NCBI RefSeq assembly: GCF_022201045.2
Contig: NC_068559.1
Span: forward strand, 3,322,501 to 3,386,500
From: Citrus sinensis
Taxonomy: Eukaryota; Streptophyta; Magnoliopsida; Sapindales; Rutaceae
Reading direction: 5' to 3'
Length of the DNA stretch: 64,000 nt
The notes under the pieces were generated by a model, which made no database searches, was not told the DNA's origin, and saw only the letters and a list, made by a program, of their open reading frames with translations. Within the stretch, counting starts at the first letter, position 1. Each line of letters opens with the position of its first letter. The position numbers and the translations under genes were made by a program. Below are positions 12,608-24,261 of the stretch, piece after piece.

Positions 12608-14079
12608 ATGTATATATAACTCTTGATATCTTAATTATACCTATCCAAATTACCAGAAAACAAGTATAAGACATTAAGAAACAAGAATTGTCGATTTTAT
12701 TATTTATGGTAAGGCTGGTAAATTCACATCCTCATGAGTCCTTGAATAAATCAACTTGGCAACGAAATAGTTTGATAAAGTATTAATTATTGGCTCTAAC
12801 TTTACCATTTTTCTCATTATATTGCTCTTTCAAACTTTAGTACCGCATTGTCACTTTTAAGTTTGTATAAAGTTTTGATGGAACTAAATGGGATAAATTT
12901 TGTTTAATTACAACAAGGGAAACTGATTTTCTTATGCTTCTTGAATTTTATAGAACAAAAGAACAAAAATGTTGGTGTAATAAAACTATCAATCCTTTGT
13001 TTGGAAAAGATTAAAGCATCGGTGGTTAATTTACCAAACAAGAAATCTATAACTTCCTTAACTAAAAGACTTGATGGTGTCAAAGTAATTAAAATTGATT
13101 TTTTTTTCCTAAATCATGCTTTTATGGGTAAGCAACCCTTTGTTTGATTAATTTTACAGAAACGCTGCTGTCTTGCATTACATGTATATACCGTAAATTG
13201 ATAAACTTATGGACTTTTATTATGGTGTTTTTGGTAGCTATTTAAGAGCTTTTCAAATTTCGTGGAGGGAAAAATTTGCAACCATTTTTTTGTCAATTAA
13301 TTACAAACTTTGACTTGTAATTACTTGTATAATCCTAATTATTTGCAAGTTTATATACTCATGGCTCAAGCTAAGTTGCATATATAAGAAATTCACCGTA
13401 GAATATGAGCAATTCCAAACTTGATGACCCAAAGAAAACCCTAAAACAGAAAAAAAGAGATTACTTGCAAGAACAATTGAACAACCGGTACCACATTGAA
13501 TTTAATTTATCACCATTATTCAAATAATTTTAATTAAAGCAGCTAAGTTCCCAACCGTAACCTGCATGACAATGTAGGCCCTTGAAAGTCCACATTAAGA
13601 ATTTAAATTTAATCACTCCATAAATAGCCTATTGATTTTATTGTATTATTAATTAATTATTTATGAAAATCCTTCAAGCTCCAATAAATGCAACTGCCCA
13701 AGAAACTTTCTTATGGACTAAAGCTACTTCTACTCCTATTTTATTCTAATAGAAGTTTCTGTTCCAATTAGTTTGTGTTTTCAAAGCATGATATTAACGA
13801 ATTTGATATTTTAAACATATATTTGTACATAATAATGCTATCAACCTAAATCTAGATTGAGGAGAAAAAAGATTTTAAGTGAATGTGATAACTTGCACAA
13901 ATAAATAATAGATGTGTTATTATCGCAGATAATTATAATAATTTATGCCATGAAACTGAAATAGAGACGGCAATTTTTAGTGAACTACGCTAAAACCAAG
14001 CAAGCTACGCCACAGCCCACACAGTAGATCAACGTCCAACCTAATTTCATGAAATCAAAAGTTCAAACAGCCCCATTTC
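12608..14079. other. Intergenic, AT-rich, no gene seen
   Basis: No supported gene. A short ORF at 12941-13147 has no recognisable domain and no splice support. The sequence is typical AT-rich plant intergenic DNA and passes into the ABCG promoter. Confidence 0.5.
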
Positions 14080-14596
14080 GCCACGTGTCAATAACAGAAT
14101 CAATCGCGTCTACCCACGTGCCCCACTTTTACTCTTCTCTTCTCCAAGAAACAAAAAGACGTATAGGCATGATACAAAATTAGGAGATTTAGGTGACCAT
14201 TCTCTCACCTTTCTATCCATACAACAGTAAAATTAATTTCTAATAAGTAATTAAAAATAATTTTCAATTGAAATATAATACCCCTTAAAACCCTAAAACT
14301 AAAACTCAGCTTTTTACATTTATACATTCATTTCTATATATACATACACAAAGTCCCACAAACCCCAACAAAACACAAATACACAGCCCTTTCTCTTCAA
14401 TTTCCTCTACGAAACGCCACCGTATCATTCACCACTACCCGTCTCGTGAGAAATGCCGTTAACCCCTCACAAACAACAACAGCCTCCCCTATAAACCAGG
14501 GTAACACATGCAATCACGCCGTTAACGTCAATCACCGCCGTTAATCGTTATCTCCTATAAATACTTGAAAAAGTTTCTAAATTCACAAATCACAAA
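14080..14596 (+). promoter_or_regulatory. Probable ABCG promoter: two G-boxes and repeated GCCGTTAA
   Basis: Two CACGTG cores lie at about 14082 (CCACGTGTCA) and 14115 (CCACGTGCCC), classic bZIP/bHLH sites. GCCGTTAA occurs three times between about 14453 and 14545; its CCGTTA core resembles MYB-binding sites. TATA-like strings lie near 14333, 14490 and 14555 (TATAAATA). Which one is used is not decided by sequence. MYB and ABA control would suit an ABCG gene of the suberin/pollen-wall clade, but that is inference. Confidence 0.45.
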
Positions 14597-16855
14597 ATGT
14601 CTAATCGCGTTGTTGCGGAGAATAATACATCGCCCGCAAGAGACACTTTACCGTTCTTCAGTACAAACTCAATGGAGCTGACCCACATCACGCGATCCGC
14701 ATCCGGCGTGTCGCCCACGCTCGGCCAGTTGCTCAAGCGAGTCGGGGACGTACGGAAGGAGCAAACCGGCGACGAGACTCCGGTCCATCAGATTCTCGAC
14801 GTCAGCGACACAAGCAGCGTCGAAACAAGATCACTGCCTTTCGTTTTGTCCTTCAACAACCTGACTTACAGCGTCAAAGCTCGCCGCAAGTCCATCACTC
14901 TCCCCGCAGTGTTCCGCCGTCAACCTCATCCCCTCGGCGCCGTCACAGCGACGGATCCCGTTCCAGGCGAGAACTTGTTCTCCAAAACAAAGACTCTGTT
15001 GAACGACATCTCCGGCGAGGCGCGCGACGGAGAAATCATGGCGGTCCTTGGGGCTAGCGGCTCCGGGAAGTCGACTCTAATCGACGCGCTGGCGAATCGT
15101 ATAGCGAAAGAGAGCTTGAAAGGTACCATCAAGCTAAACGGCGAAGTGTTGGAGTCGAGGATGCTGAAGGTGATATCAGCTTACGTCATGCAAGACGACC
15201 TTCTGTTCCCGATGCTCACCGTCGAGGAGACGCTGATGTTCGCTGCCGAGTTTCGGCTGCCACGTACACTGTCGAAGTCGAAGAAGAAGATTCGCGTCCA
15301 AGCTCTGATCGATCAGCTCGGCTTAAGGAACGCGGCAAAGACAGTTATAGGAGACGAAGGACACAGGGGAGTGTCGGGCGGCGAACGACGTCGTGTCTCG
15401 ATTGGAATCGACATAATTCACGACCCAATCTTGTTGTTCCTCGACGAGCCAACCTCGGGGTTGGACTCCACGAGTGCTTACATGGTCGTGAAGGTGCTGC
15501 AGAGAATCGCTCAGAGTGGCAGTATCGTAATTATGTCGATCCACCAGCCGAGTTACCGTATTCTCGGGTTGTTAGACCGGATGATATTCTTATCCCGTGG
15601 GCAGACCGTCTACAGCGGCTCCCCGATGAACCTGCCCCACTTCTTCGACGAGTTCGGCCACCCGATACCCGAGAACGAGAACCGGACCGAGTTTGCCCTA
15701 GACTTGATACGAGAACTCGAGGGGTCGCCCGGTGGGACCAAGAGCCTGGTCGAGTTCAACAAAACGTGGCAGAATATGAAGCAATCAAGAAACACGAACG
15801 CGCACTCGGACTCACAAGGCCTGTCGCTAAAAGAAGCCATAAGTGCGAGTATATCAAGAGGCAAGTTAGTGTCCGGCGCAACAAACAATGACGCCAGCAG
15901 CCCCACGTCAATGGTGCCAAATTTTGCCAATCCCGCATGGAAAGAGATGGTTGTGTTGTCTCAAAGATCCGTCACAAATTCGCGTCGGATGCCGGAGCTG
16001 TTCGGCATCCGAGCTGGAGCGGTCATAGTCACCGGGTTCATCCTAGCCACCATCTTTTGGCAGCTCGACAGCTCCCCTAAAGGGGTTCAAGAACGACTAG
16101 GGTTCTTCGCATTCGCCATGTCAACAACTTTCTACACGTGTGCCGACGCCCTCCCGGTTTTCCTCCAAGAGCGTTACATTTTCATGAGAGAGACAGCTCA
16201 CAACGCCTACCGGAGGTCCTCTTATGTCCTATCTCACACGTTGACATCACTTCCGGCTCTTGTCTTCCTCTCGTTTGCATTCTCGGCCATAACTTTCTGG
16301 GCTGTGGGTCTCGACGGTGGCTTCTTTTTCTACTTCTTGATGATGTTCGCTTCGTTTTGGGCTGGTAACTCTTTCGTTACGTTCCTATCCGGTGTCGTTC
16401 CTCACGTTATGCTGGGCTACACTATCGTTGTGGCCATTTTAGCCTACTTCTTGCTGTTCAGTGGCTTCTTCATCACCCGGGACCGAATCCCGCCCTATTG
16501 GATTTGGTTCCACTACTTGTCACTGGTTAAGTACCCTTATGAAGCCGTGTTGCAGAGTGAGTTTGGTAACCCGGTAAAGTGCTTCGTCCGCGGTGTTCAG
16601 ATTTTCGACAACACACCGCTCGCGGCTGTCCCGACTGCCATGAAAGTGAGGTTGTTGGAGACATTGAGCAGGACATTGAACATGAGGATTACGACGTCCA
16701 CGTGCTTGACCACCGGCGTAGATATATTGGACAAGGAAGCCGTTAATCAATTGAGCAAGTGGAGTTGCTTGTGGATCACGGTGGCCTGGGGATTCTTCTT
16801 CAGGTTTCTCTTTTACTTCTCTTTGTTGCTTGGCAGCAAAAATAAGAGAAGGTAA
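14597..16855 (+). CDS. Half-size ABCG transporter (ABCG1/2/6/16/20 clade)
   Basis: Plasma-membrane ABC half-transporter of 752 codons in one exon, as in this plant clade. An N-terminal extension leads into the nucleotide-binding domain. Walker A is at residues 152-160 (GASGSGKST), the signature VSGGE at 259-263, Walker B LLFLDE at 279-284, and the switch His at 316 in SIHQPS. The ABC2-type membrane domain (about 440-750) has several hydrophobic spans and ends in a basic tail. Half-transporters work as dimers. Arabidopsis members of this clade export suberin and pollen-wall lipids, and ABCG16 has been linked to jasmonate. All ATPase motifs are intact, so it should be functional. Which paralogue it matches cannot be settled without a tree; from memory the neighbourhood favours ABCG1 (At2g39350) or ABCG16 (At3g55090). 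The coding part is clearly richer in GC than its surroundings. Confidence 0.95.
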   Translation: MSNRVVAENNTSPARDTLPFFSTNSMELTHITRSASGVSPTLGQLLKRVGDVRKEQTGDETPVHQILDVSDTSSVETRSLPFVLSFNNLTYSVKARRKSITLPAVFRRQPHPLGAVTATDPVPGENLFSKTKTLLNDISGEARDGEIMAVLGASGSGKSTLIDALANRIAKESLKGTIKLNGEVLESRMLKVISAYVMQDDLLFPMLTVEETLMFAAEFRLPRTLSKSKKKIRVQALIDQLGLRNAAKTVIGDEGHRGVSGGERRRVSIGIDIIHDPILLFLDEPTSGLDSTSAYMVVKVLQRIAQSGSIVIMSIHQPSYRILGLLDRMIFLSRGQTVYSGSPMNLPHFFDEFGHPIPENENRTEFALDLIRELEGSPGGTKSLVEFNKTWQNMKQSRNTNAHSDSQGLSLKEAISASISRGKLVSGATNNDASSPTSMVPNFANPAWKEMVVLSQRSVTNSRRMPELFGIRAGAVIVTGFILATIFWQLDSSPKGVQERLGFFAFAMSTTFYTCADALPVFLQERYIFMRETAHNAYRRSSYVLSHTLTSLPALVFLSFAFSAITFWAVGLDGGFFFYFLMMFASFWAGNSFVTFLSGVVPHVMLGYTIVVAILAYFLLFSGFFITRDRIPPYWIWFHYLSLVKYPYEAVLQSEFGNPVKCFVRGVQIFDNTPLAAVPTAMKVRLLETLSRTLNMRITTSTCLTTGVDILDKEAVNQLSKWSCLWITVAWGFFFRFLFYFSLLLGSKNKRR

Positions 16856-18930
16856 TTAATTACACTGAAAAATCTTAAGTGGCCTTCATGTAAAATTTTC
16901 TGTTGTGTGCAATTTTTTTTTATAAATAATTTTGAGTATGGACTAATTCCGCTGTAAAACTGTTATATTTTTAATTACTGTGATAATCTTTCTGTATGTT
17001 GATAAGATATATTCTGTTCATGATTAAATACTTACTCATTCATTCAATGTTAATTTTTATTTTTTGAAGAATTTGTATGAATTGAATGAAACTTATTGTT
17101 GATCCATTAATAGTTTTGAAAATCGAGAAACTTAATATGCAGATGGTATATATATTTGAGGAAAAGCTATACCTAACTAACACCTACTTGTTTTGCTTCT
17201 TATGAGTGAGTGATTATGTAAAAATACGTATAGAGTTAGCCTAACTTTGACTTATCTTGTTTCTTATTGTTTATTTTGTAAGGTCAAATGTTGTTCAATA
17301 ATGTTTCATTAATTGTTTGATTGTTTGCATTTGCACCCAGTTGCATGTGTTAAGATATGTATAATTCTTTGATAAGGTTATGCTCATTTTAATAAAGTGA
17401 GGATGCTACTAATAAATAAAAAAATAAATTAGTAAAGTAATAAATTTAGTTAAACAAGATGATTATGTAAATAGAAATCACCTAATTTCTTGAATATGGA
17501 ATATATTATAAAATTATACTGTATATTAGAAACCATATAGGGATTAGAATAAAGAATTTTATACACACACATATATAGTCATGTTTAGGTATGAAAAATT
17601 TACGAGGACAAAGTTAAAAGACAAGAAAAAAAAAACATAAATTCTAATATACTAAAAGAACAAACTCCAATATGTTAAAAGAAAAAAAAATATTGCATTT
17701 GAATCAATGTTATATATATATAAAGTTCTTAATAAGCTGAAGAATGAAGAATGAAGATAATGATTCTTTTAGATGGTCAAATAATTTTGACACAATCAAT
17801 TAATTTATTGTTATTGTTAAATACCTGAAGAGTCTATATGGGAAACTCTTTTAAGTTATAAAATTGTACACGATTATGCCGTTGTAGCTCATTCATTCAC
17901 AAAGTTTGGTAGCAGATTTCTTGGCTCAGTTGATCACTCAAAATGGCCATATATTATGAAACACAGGCATTGCATGTGTTTTCATTGTTACGTGTACTTT
18001 TTTCGGCTTTTCAGTTTTCATTAACTCGTGTGGTTGAACCAAAAGCAGCTACTCTCCATCATTATTAATTATCATCACATATATTTGATAAGTTTTCACG
18101 AGATTCAGCTCTGACAAGCTAAAATCATTGCTTTAATCAGCATAACATCCCATATATGTATAGTGAGCTATCCTCACCATATTAAAATGAGAATGTCATT
18201 AAATAGTTAAAAAAATATAATTTTTAATATATTAAAATTTGTTTTTTTTTTAATATTTTAATGATATTCTTATTTTAATAAACTAAGGATGTTTTCATTA
18301 GAGAATGACTATACGTACATACATATACATGCATGTGTGTGTGTGTTGGAATGAAGGAATTAAGTTAAGAATAAGTTAAAAATAAGAAAGACACACACTC
18401 CAATACACTACATAACAAATGTATTGCATTCAAATGTGTGTTTTGATTATCTTTTTAGTTTAATATTTCTTAACTTAATAAATTAAGGGATCCTTTATTA
18501 GATAATGACTCTATATATATGATCTTTAAGATGCATAATTTTTTTTTAGTTCAAACAACCAAATATTATTATAAGTAACAAAAGTAATTTGATTTCTTAA
18601 AGTGCATGTTTTCATTAGTTTCAAATTATTAATGTTGTATTTAAGTTTGTCATTAAGCCCATTTTAAGAAACATTAGGATTTAAATTTCACCGCATATGT
18701 TCAACAAATCAATAATTATTTTCAGTATCTTTTCTATTTGCTATTGTTACACTCAAATCTTGGTTTTCAAAGGGAAAAAGATGAAAATGAAATATTGTAT
18801 ATACAAGAGTCTCAAGCATGATACTCGACGAAACTTAACTTGTATACGTTAATAATATTGTTTTTGGTAAGATTATTTTGTTGTATGAAAAGACATGTAC
18901 AAAATTTGGTTTCATGTAGAAAATAAAAGC
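16856..18930. other. Intergenic, AT-rich, no gene seen
   Basis: About 2 kb downstream of ABCG with no ORF of note. It contains a short TG run near 18338 and many A/T tracts. The phrases around 18190-18300 and 18450-18510 (ending near TTAGATAATGACT) resemble each other, as if an old repeat were present. I cannot define an element. Confidence 0.5.
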
Positions 18931-19361
18931 TTACAGCCACGCATAGGCCCGAAAATCAAAGTTCAAATCAATTGCCGTGTCTTCCTCTTCTTTGGCATGC
19001 ATGTGCTCGTCGTGTCCATTTACTTGCGAGCTGCAGCCATTAATATTAGCTAAAATTTCAAAGACTTTTGAGCAATATCTTAAGGCTTCGGATTGTAGCA
19101 CCCATAATTGCAAATTGGTCAAGTTACAAGATTTTCCATTCTTGCTCGCTAAAAGCCTCTTGAAAATGTGCACGAAATACCAGATTTTGACAAAGTTGCC
19201 ATATCTTAAGGCCATCGGGTGTCGCAACAAGAAGAGTAAAGATTAGATATAGAAGAATACTCCATTTCTGAAATCTTTTGCCAGAACTTGAGGCCTTGGA
19301 GAGTTAGAGTGAAACCATATCCGGAAATGACTACAAGTTTAGAAGCAAGAGGGGTGCTCAT
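18931..19361 (-). other. Two short overlapping ORFs, unknown, possibly a decayed gene
   Basis: On the minus strand an ATG-started ORF of 51 codons (19361 to 19206) overlaps a second open frame (19230 to 18931) that lacks a convincing ATG at its upstream end. The two frames contain a similar short phrase about three times (LQGLKFWQKI, MALRYGNFVKIW, EALRYCSKVFEIL), which hints at an old internal repeat or a frameshifted gene. The second ends in an acidic segment. I do not recognise a family. A gene relic or a chance ORF are both possible. Confidence 0.25.
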
Positions 19362-19397
19362 TTTGATGATTCGTGTTGAAGAGAAAAATAAAAACAC

Positions 19398-20524
19398 CAG
19401 TTACACCACACACGTTTACACAAAATAAAAAAAAAAAATTGGGTAACTAGTATTTTCAGTTGATATTAACTCGTACACAAAAGGGTAGTAATGTGTTCTA
19501 GGTTATTAATTTAAAAAAAAAAAAAAAACTCGCTAGGTTGAATTTTGAGGTTTATATGATTCAATTAATAAGAATAACACTATTACCTCTACAGATACTC
19601 CCGCTGGTTCGAGACTTTGGCCTTTTACAGTGGAAGCCAAAAGTTAAAGAGTTCAATTCTCAATAAATATGTTTAATTGGTTTGGCTTAAAAATAAAATA
19701 AAAAAAAAAAGAAAAGAAAGAAAGAAAGAGGCTACTCAGCATACAATCGGGTTATGTTTATATAGTTCAATTTGAGTCTATTATGTGCATTAGTAAGAAA
19801 ATATTTTCTTGCATATAACCAGAAAGTTTTTGAAATATTTACTTCCATATATATGCCAGAAATTTTGTTTGTTTGTTTCTTGTCATTGAAAGAGAATACC
19901 ATTGAAGTTTTCAGACTAGAATTGCTGTATAAGGTCTTCACAAATTTCCCATTGTAAAAATAAGGTTAAAAAGTTCAAGAGTGACTTGGGCTTTGATTTA
20001 GGGAAAAAAAATATTGAAAGAATACTTGGGTTTAACTCTAACAAATGAATATCTTGCACATTAAATTTGTATTTTGCAATACAAAGAAAAGGTTGTAATT
20101 AGTTCATCAATTTTCCCGACCTCATATAATAAACTCTTCTTCAATCCAAATATCTCAATATCGTCCTCAAAAATATAATAGGTATATTTTTATCATTTCT
20201 TTTGGAAGAAATGAAAAGTAATTCGTATGTTTACTATATTTTTTTAAGTAAGAATAAATACGAGTGAATGTAATGTATCTATAACCATTTATAAAAAAAT
20301 ATCGAATAAATTAAATTACTAACTATCCTGAATTCATGTTAATTATGTTCTGCTCATAATATCTTGTTTTCCTTACATTTATTCTTGATCCATTCATAAA
20401 TATTCTCTCACTAGTGATAGATGTACTATAATTAGTACAAGAACATAGCATAGTATCAGTATAGGTCAAAAAGTTTTTTTTATTATATATAAAAAAGATT
20501 CATTATAAGAAATTTTTTTAATGG
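19398..20524. other. Intergenic, AT-rich, no gene seen
   Basis: Contains A-rich tracts at about 19420-19440, 19510-19530 and 19690-19730, and no supported gene. Confidence 0.5.
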
Positions 20525-21152
20525 AAAATTATCACTGCACCACCTCTATTTTGTTTTATGTTCATCCAACCACCGTAAAATTCTAACATGTTTTTTGCAC
20601 CACATTTCTTTTTTAATTTGTATTAATTAGCCACTTTTGCACCAACACCGTTAAATAATTAAAATGAAATGAAAATTTTGACCTAAATAAATTAAAAGAT
20701 CATTTTATCTTATAAGAGATTTGAAAAATAAAAAAATTATAATTATAAAAATACCCCTAAATTTAATAAAAAAAATTCAAATAGAAGTGCTCAGCTAATT
20801 TTTATTAAATTTAGATTTTGTAAAATTTTAATATTTATTTTATTAAAAAATTATAATTTTTCAAAATTTTATTAAAAAACTGCATCTATTTATTAAAGAA
20901 ATAAATCCCAAAATTTGGTAATTATTTTTATAATTATAATTTTTTTATTTTTCAAAGTTTTTATAAAATAAAATGCTTTTTTAATTTATTTAAGGGTAAA
21001 ATTATCATTTCATTTAAATTTTTTAATGGTGTTAGTGCAAAAGTGGCTAATTGATACAAATTTAAAAAGAAATGTGGTGCAAATAATATATTAGAATTTT
21101 GTGGTAGTTGGATGAACAAAAAACAAAACAAAGGTGGTGCAATGATAATTTT
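20525..21152. mobile_element. Foldback MITE, about 628 bp
   Basis: The ends are inverted copies: the left starts AAAATTATCACTGCACCACC and the right, read in reverse, starts AAAATTATCATTGCACCACC. The match continues deep into the element, including GTTCATCCAACCACC, TTTGCACCACATTTC and AGCCACTTTTGCAC on the left with their complements on the right, so the whole unit could fold into one long hairpin. No coding capacity. A target duplication could not be fixed in the T-rich flanks, so the superfamily is open. Confidence 0.75.
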
Positions 21153-22096
21153 AATCTATTATAGATTTTGTACTCTTTTTAGAACAAACATTTTCTTTTT
21201 TATTTGTTTCCTAAATTTTTTATTTAACTCCAATTACTTAAAGGCTAAGGGTGTGTTACTTATTGAAGTGGGAGAGAGGAATGTGAAGTCTTCTCATTCG
21301 AGTGTTTATATGCTCATTTAAGAGTGGGAGTGAGAATCCCACTCTATGGATCTCATCCGTGGAGGTGAGAATTCCACTTCTCACTCTTTTGATTTCCAAA
21401 AATGCCCTTTTACTAATCTAAAAAGTTACATATGAATAATCAAGAACTTTTAGTTTTAAATAATTAGAATAAAATTCATGAAAATTTTTATTTTTACCTC
21501 ATTAAAAGTATTAAAATTATTATTATTTCATACAATTAAAATTAATAATAAATAAATAAGTTATTATACAAATTTATTTTCTTATTAATTTTCTAATTAA
21601 AAGCTACATACTCTTTACATAAGAGTAGAATTATCATTTATGACAATTCACTCCTAATTTAAGATAAAATAAACATATTTTTTGGATTCTAATCAACAAT
21701 CCACACTTTTATTACAGTCTAAGTAGATACTCTATTTTTGCTCTCACTTTACACTTTCAATTTTACAATTCTCACTCCTTAGGATTGACGCTCCATTTCA
21801 AAAAATAAACTCTACCTAAATGTCGTTAATAGACCAATTACAGCTAATTTCGCTAATTGGGTGAATTGGGCCGTGTTCAATGCACCTACTCAAAATCAAC
21901 ATTTGCTAGAAAGAATCGTCATCAAATCGAGCCCAATCCCCACCCGCCACTGATTACTGCCACGTAGACAGATCACAGCCCCATAATAAAATTATTTAAG
22001 GACTATAAATTATGCATATTTTTGAAATAGAAATATTTTCTTTCAAAAGGAAAAAAAAGAACCTTATCTAACTGAAAAAACAGAACAGACACAAAA
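21153..22096. other. Intergenic; possible degraded MITE and plastid-gene promoter
   Basis: Between about 21245 and 21800 there are phrases such as GTGGGAGTGAGAATCCCACT and, near the far end, ATTCTCACTCC. These may be remains of a hAT-like MITE, but the ends do not pair well. The last 200 bases are the likely promoter of the small plastid-protein gene; CCACGTAGACAG lies at about 21960. Confidence 0.4.
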
Positions 22097-22684
22097 ATGG
22101 CTTCCATATCAGCTTCTTCTTCTCTCCAATTCTCCACAAACCCATTCCCCTCATCACGCGCCCCCCCACTCTTAGACCCCCACGGGCATAAACCCTCCAC
22201 GTACACCTACACCTCCACATTCACCACACGCGCCACCGATTCCGAAACCCCAGCAGAACCGGAAACAAGCCAACCCGACCCGGACGACAAGTTCGAGAAC
22301 CGCCTATCCAAACTTCGAATCCGATACCGGAGCGGAACCGGTAAGAAAGCCGAAGCCCGAAAATCCAAAAAAGGGTCGACGGCGAAATCGGGGTCATCGA
22401 TGTACCTGCCGCCGGTACCACTAAATGAGCCGATGTCGGGCGGGTTGAAAGTGGATTTTGGGTTCAGCTCGTATAGCGAGAGGATCAATGGGCGGATTGC
22501 GATTTTGGGGTTAACGGCGCTGGTGGCGGTGGAGCTGGCGACAGGAAAAGGGGTGATAAATTATCACACGCCGGCTATTGTGTTGATTCAGGTTTATTTT
22601 GTGGCGGCGGTGAGTGCTTTGTTTGTTAAGTATGAGAAAGAGAGGGTAAGTGTGTGGCCGGAATCGGCTGTTGAAAAGAAATAA
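22097..22684 (+). CDS. Small predicted thylakoid protein with LHC-like ExxNGR motif
   Basis: A single-exon gene of 195 codons. The first 45 or so residues are rich in Ser, Thr and Pro, with few acidic residues, like a chloroplast transit peptide. A hydrophilic, Lys/Glu-rich middle follows. Residues 128-133 read ERINGR, at the start of a hydrophobic helix (about 132-152) ending ATGKG; this matches the chlorophyll-binding helix pattern of LHC-like (LIL/HLIP/OHP) proteins. A second hydrophobic segment (about 158-180) precedes a charged tail. A role in thylakoid pigment-protein assembly or photoprotection is inferred from the motif only; I do not recognise the exact family. ATG 22097 is the first ATG with a transit-like continuation. 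Confidence 0.7.
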   Translation: MASISASSSLQFSTNPFPSSRAPPLLDPHGHKPSTYTYTSTFTTRATDSETPAEPETSQPDPDDKFENRLSKLRIRYRSGTGKKAEARKSKKGSTAKSGSSMYLPPVPLNEPMSGGLKVDFGFSSYSERINGRIAILGLTALVAVELATGKGVINYHTPAIVLIQVYFVAAVSALFVKYEKERVSVWPESAVEKK

Positions 22685-22917
22685 ATTTTAGTGGGAAAAA
22701 AATGTAATCATTTAAAATTGAGTTTTTTTTTTGGCTATTGTTTGTTCTTTTTCGTTAATGTTATATTGGGTGAATTTTTTAAATGAGAAAAAAATGTTTT
22801 GGCAAGTGAAAATGAGGGTGGGAATTACTTAGATATATGACTTATTGAGGATTAAAATCTCTATTTATATATAACGCAATAACCAAAGTCACAAGAATTT
22901 TTTTTTTTTATATGGGC
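22685..22917. other. 3' region of plastid-protein gene and poly(T) junction
   Basis: Short spacer ending in a run of eleven or so T at about 22900-22910. Read from the minus strand this is an A-tract just after the DUF4283 relic's stop, as expected for the 3' end of a retroposed copy. Confidence 0.4.
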
Positions 22918-24261
22918 TTAACCCATTATTGTCAATTTGTCATGCCTCGGCCTTTTACAAAGACATGTTTCCAGTTTCGATCCATTTTTTCCACTTTTAA
23001 TCCGGGCTTGGCGCTTCCAATTCTTTCCTTTGGGCTTTAAGCAAACTACCTCTGGCCCATTATCCACACCTTCGTCCTCTTCTCCACTCTCTTGGGCTCC
23101 CGCTTTTGCTCCAAACCCACAATGGCCAAATTTCTTTACCTGGTTAAGTTTTCACATTCCCTCCTTTTTTCACCTGCTCTTCCCGCTTCTCCATTCTGCA
23201 TTCTGAATTGTTTCTAATTGACAGCTGTCACAGATAACTTTCTGCAGCCTATTGGCTGCTCTCTTGATTCTATCGAACTAGGCATTAATTGATCTTCACC
23301 TACCTCCTTCTGAATGCCGCCCTGAGTAACTGCCACGTGTTCATCGTCTTGGTTCGTGCTTAGATCTGTTCCGGTTACGTCGGCCATGTTCCATGGGGAG
23401 ATCTGTTGAGGTTTAGCCGGTGAATTACTCCTTTGGTCTTTGTACCCCGTCTTTGTTGAGTGGTTGGATGATGTACCGGTAGCCTTTTGCCCTTTTTCAT
23501 GACTTCTGTTGGCTTTGGGTCTCCCGTACAAATGGACTGCCTGCATCCACACTCCATAGGCGAGTTTATCCTTTGGCTGCCCTTCGTACTTATCACACTC
23601 CTTATATGGGTGCCCTATCCGGCCACAGCAGAAGCAGAAATCTGATAGCCTCTCATATACCACTGGGATCGGGATGTCCTCTTCCCCTTCCTGCTCCACA
23701 TAGATTATCTTTTTCAATGGTTGTGTGATATCGATTGAGATTCGTACTCTTGCGTATTGGCCAATGCACTCCCCTTCTTCATCTGCATCAATATCTTCCA
23801 CAGTACCAATGGTTCCCCCCAGCATTCTTACCGTTTCTTGCTCCATGCATCCGACTGGAATATTATGTAATTGCACCCAAAAGGCTGAGTGCGTAAATAC
23901 TTGCTTTGTTATTTCTCCTATGCCACTCGGTTCTTTTAGAACTATCAATGCGCGTTCAAAATGCCAAGGACCTCCAGAGAGAACTCGTCTCTTATCTGCT
24001 TCGGAGGCAAATTTGAACACGAATGTTTTGCTTCCCAGGCTTTCAACTCTGAATCCCTCAGCTGTTCTCCAAACTTGCCGCAGCGCAGACTTAAGCCCCT
24101 CTCTGTTGAACTCCTCTTGGATGCAAAACTTTCCCCAGCAAACATCCGGCTACTAGCTTTTTCCCTTTGCCTTTCATAATTTCGCCAATGGCAACTCTAC
24201 TCGTCTTGTCTTCTTCGAGTGTGATTGCTTTGCACTTACGAATCAGTTCCTCTGTTTCCAT
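22918..24261 (-). pseudogene. Decayed DUF4283 / CCHC zinc-knuckle protein (LINE ORF1-like)
   Basis: On the minus strand a reading begins METEELIRKCKAITLEE at 24261 and is the typical start of plant DUF4283 proteins, which are linked to LINE-type retrotransposons. It loses frame near 24120. It then continues in the main open frame (24020 to 23214 and further upstream), with a DUF4283 core and a zinc knuckle (CFCCGRIGHPYKEC at about 23640-23600). A stop at about 23214 and another frame change follow. The frame from about 23150 to 22918 encodes a basic C-terminal tail ending at an A-rich tract. At least two frame breaks and one stop mean it is not functional. No reverse transcriptase frame is next to it. 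Confidence 0.75.

Noticed and set aside
21245..21800. Second MITE between the foldback element and the plastid gene
   Set aside because: GAGTGAGAAT/ATTCTCACTC phrases recur, but no convincing pair of ends or target duplication could be set.
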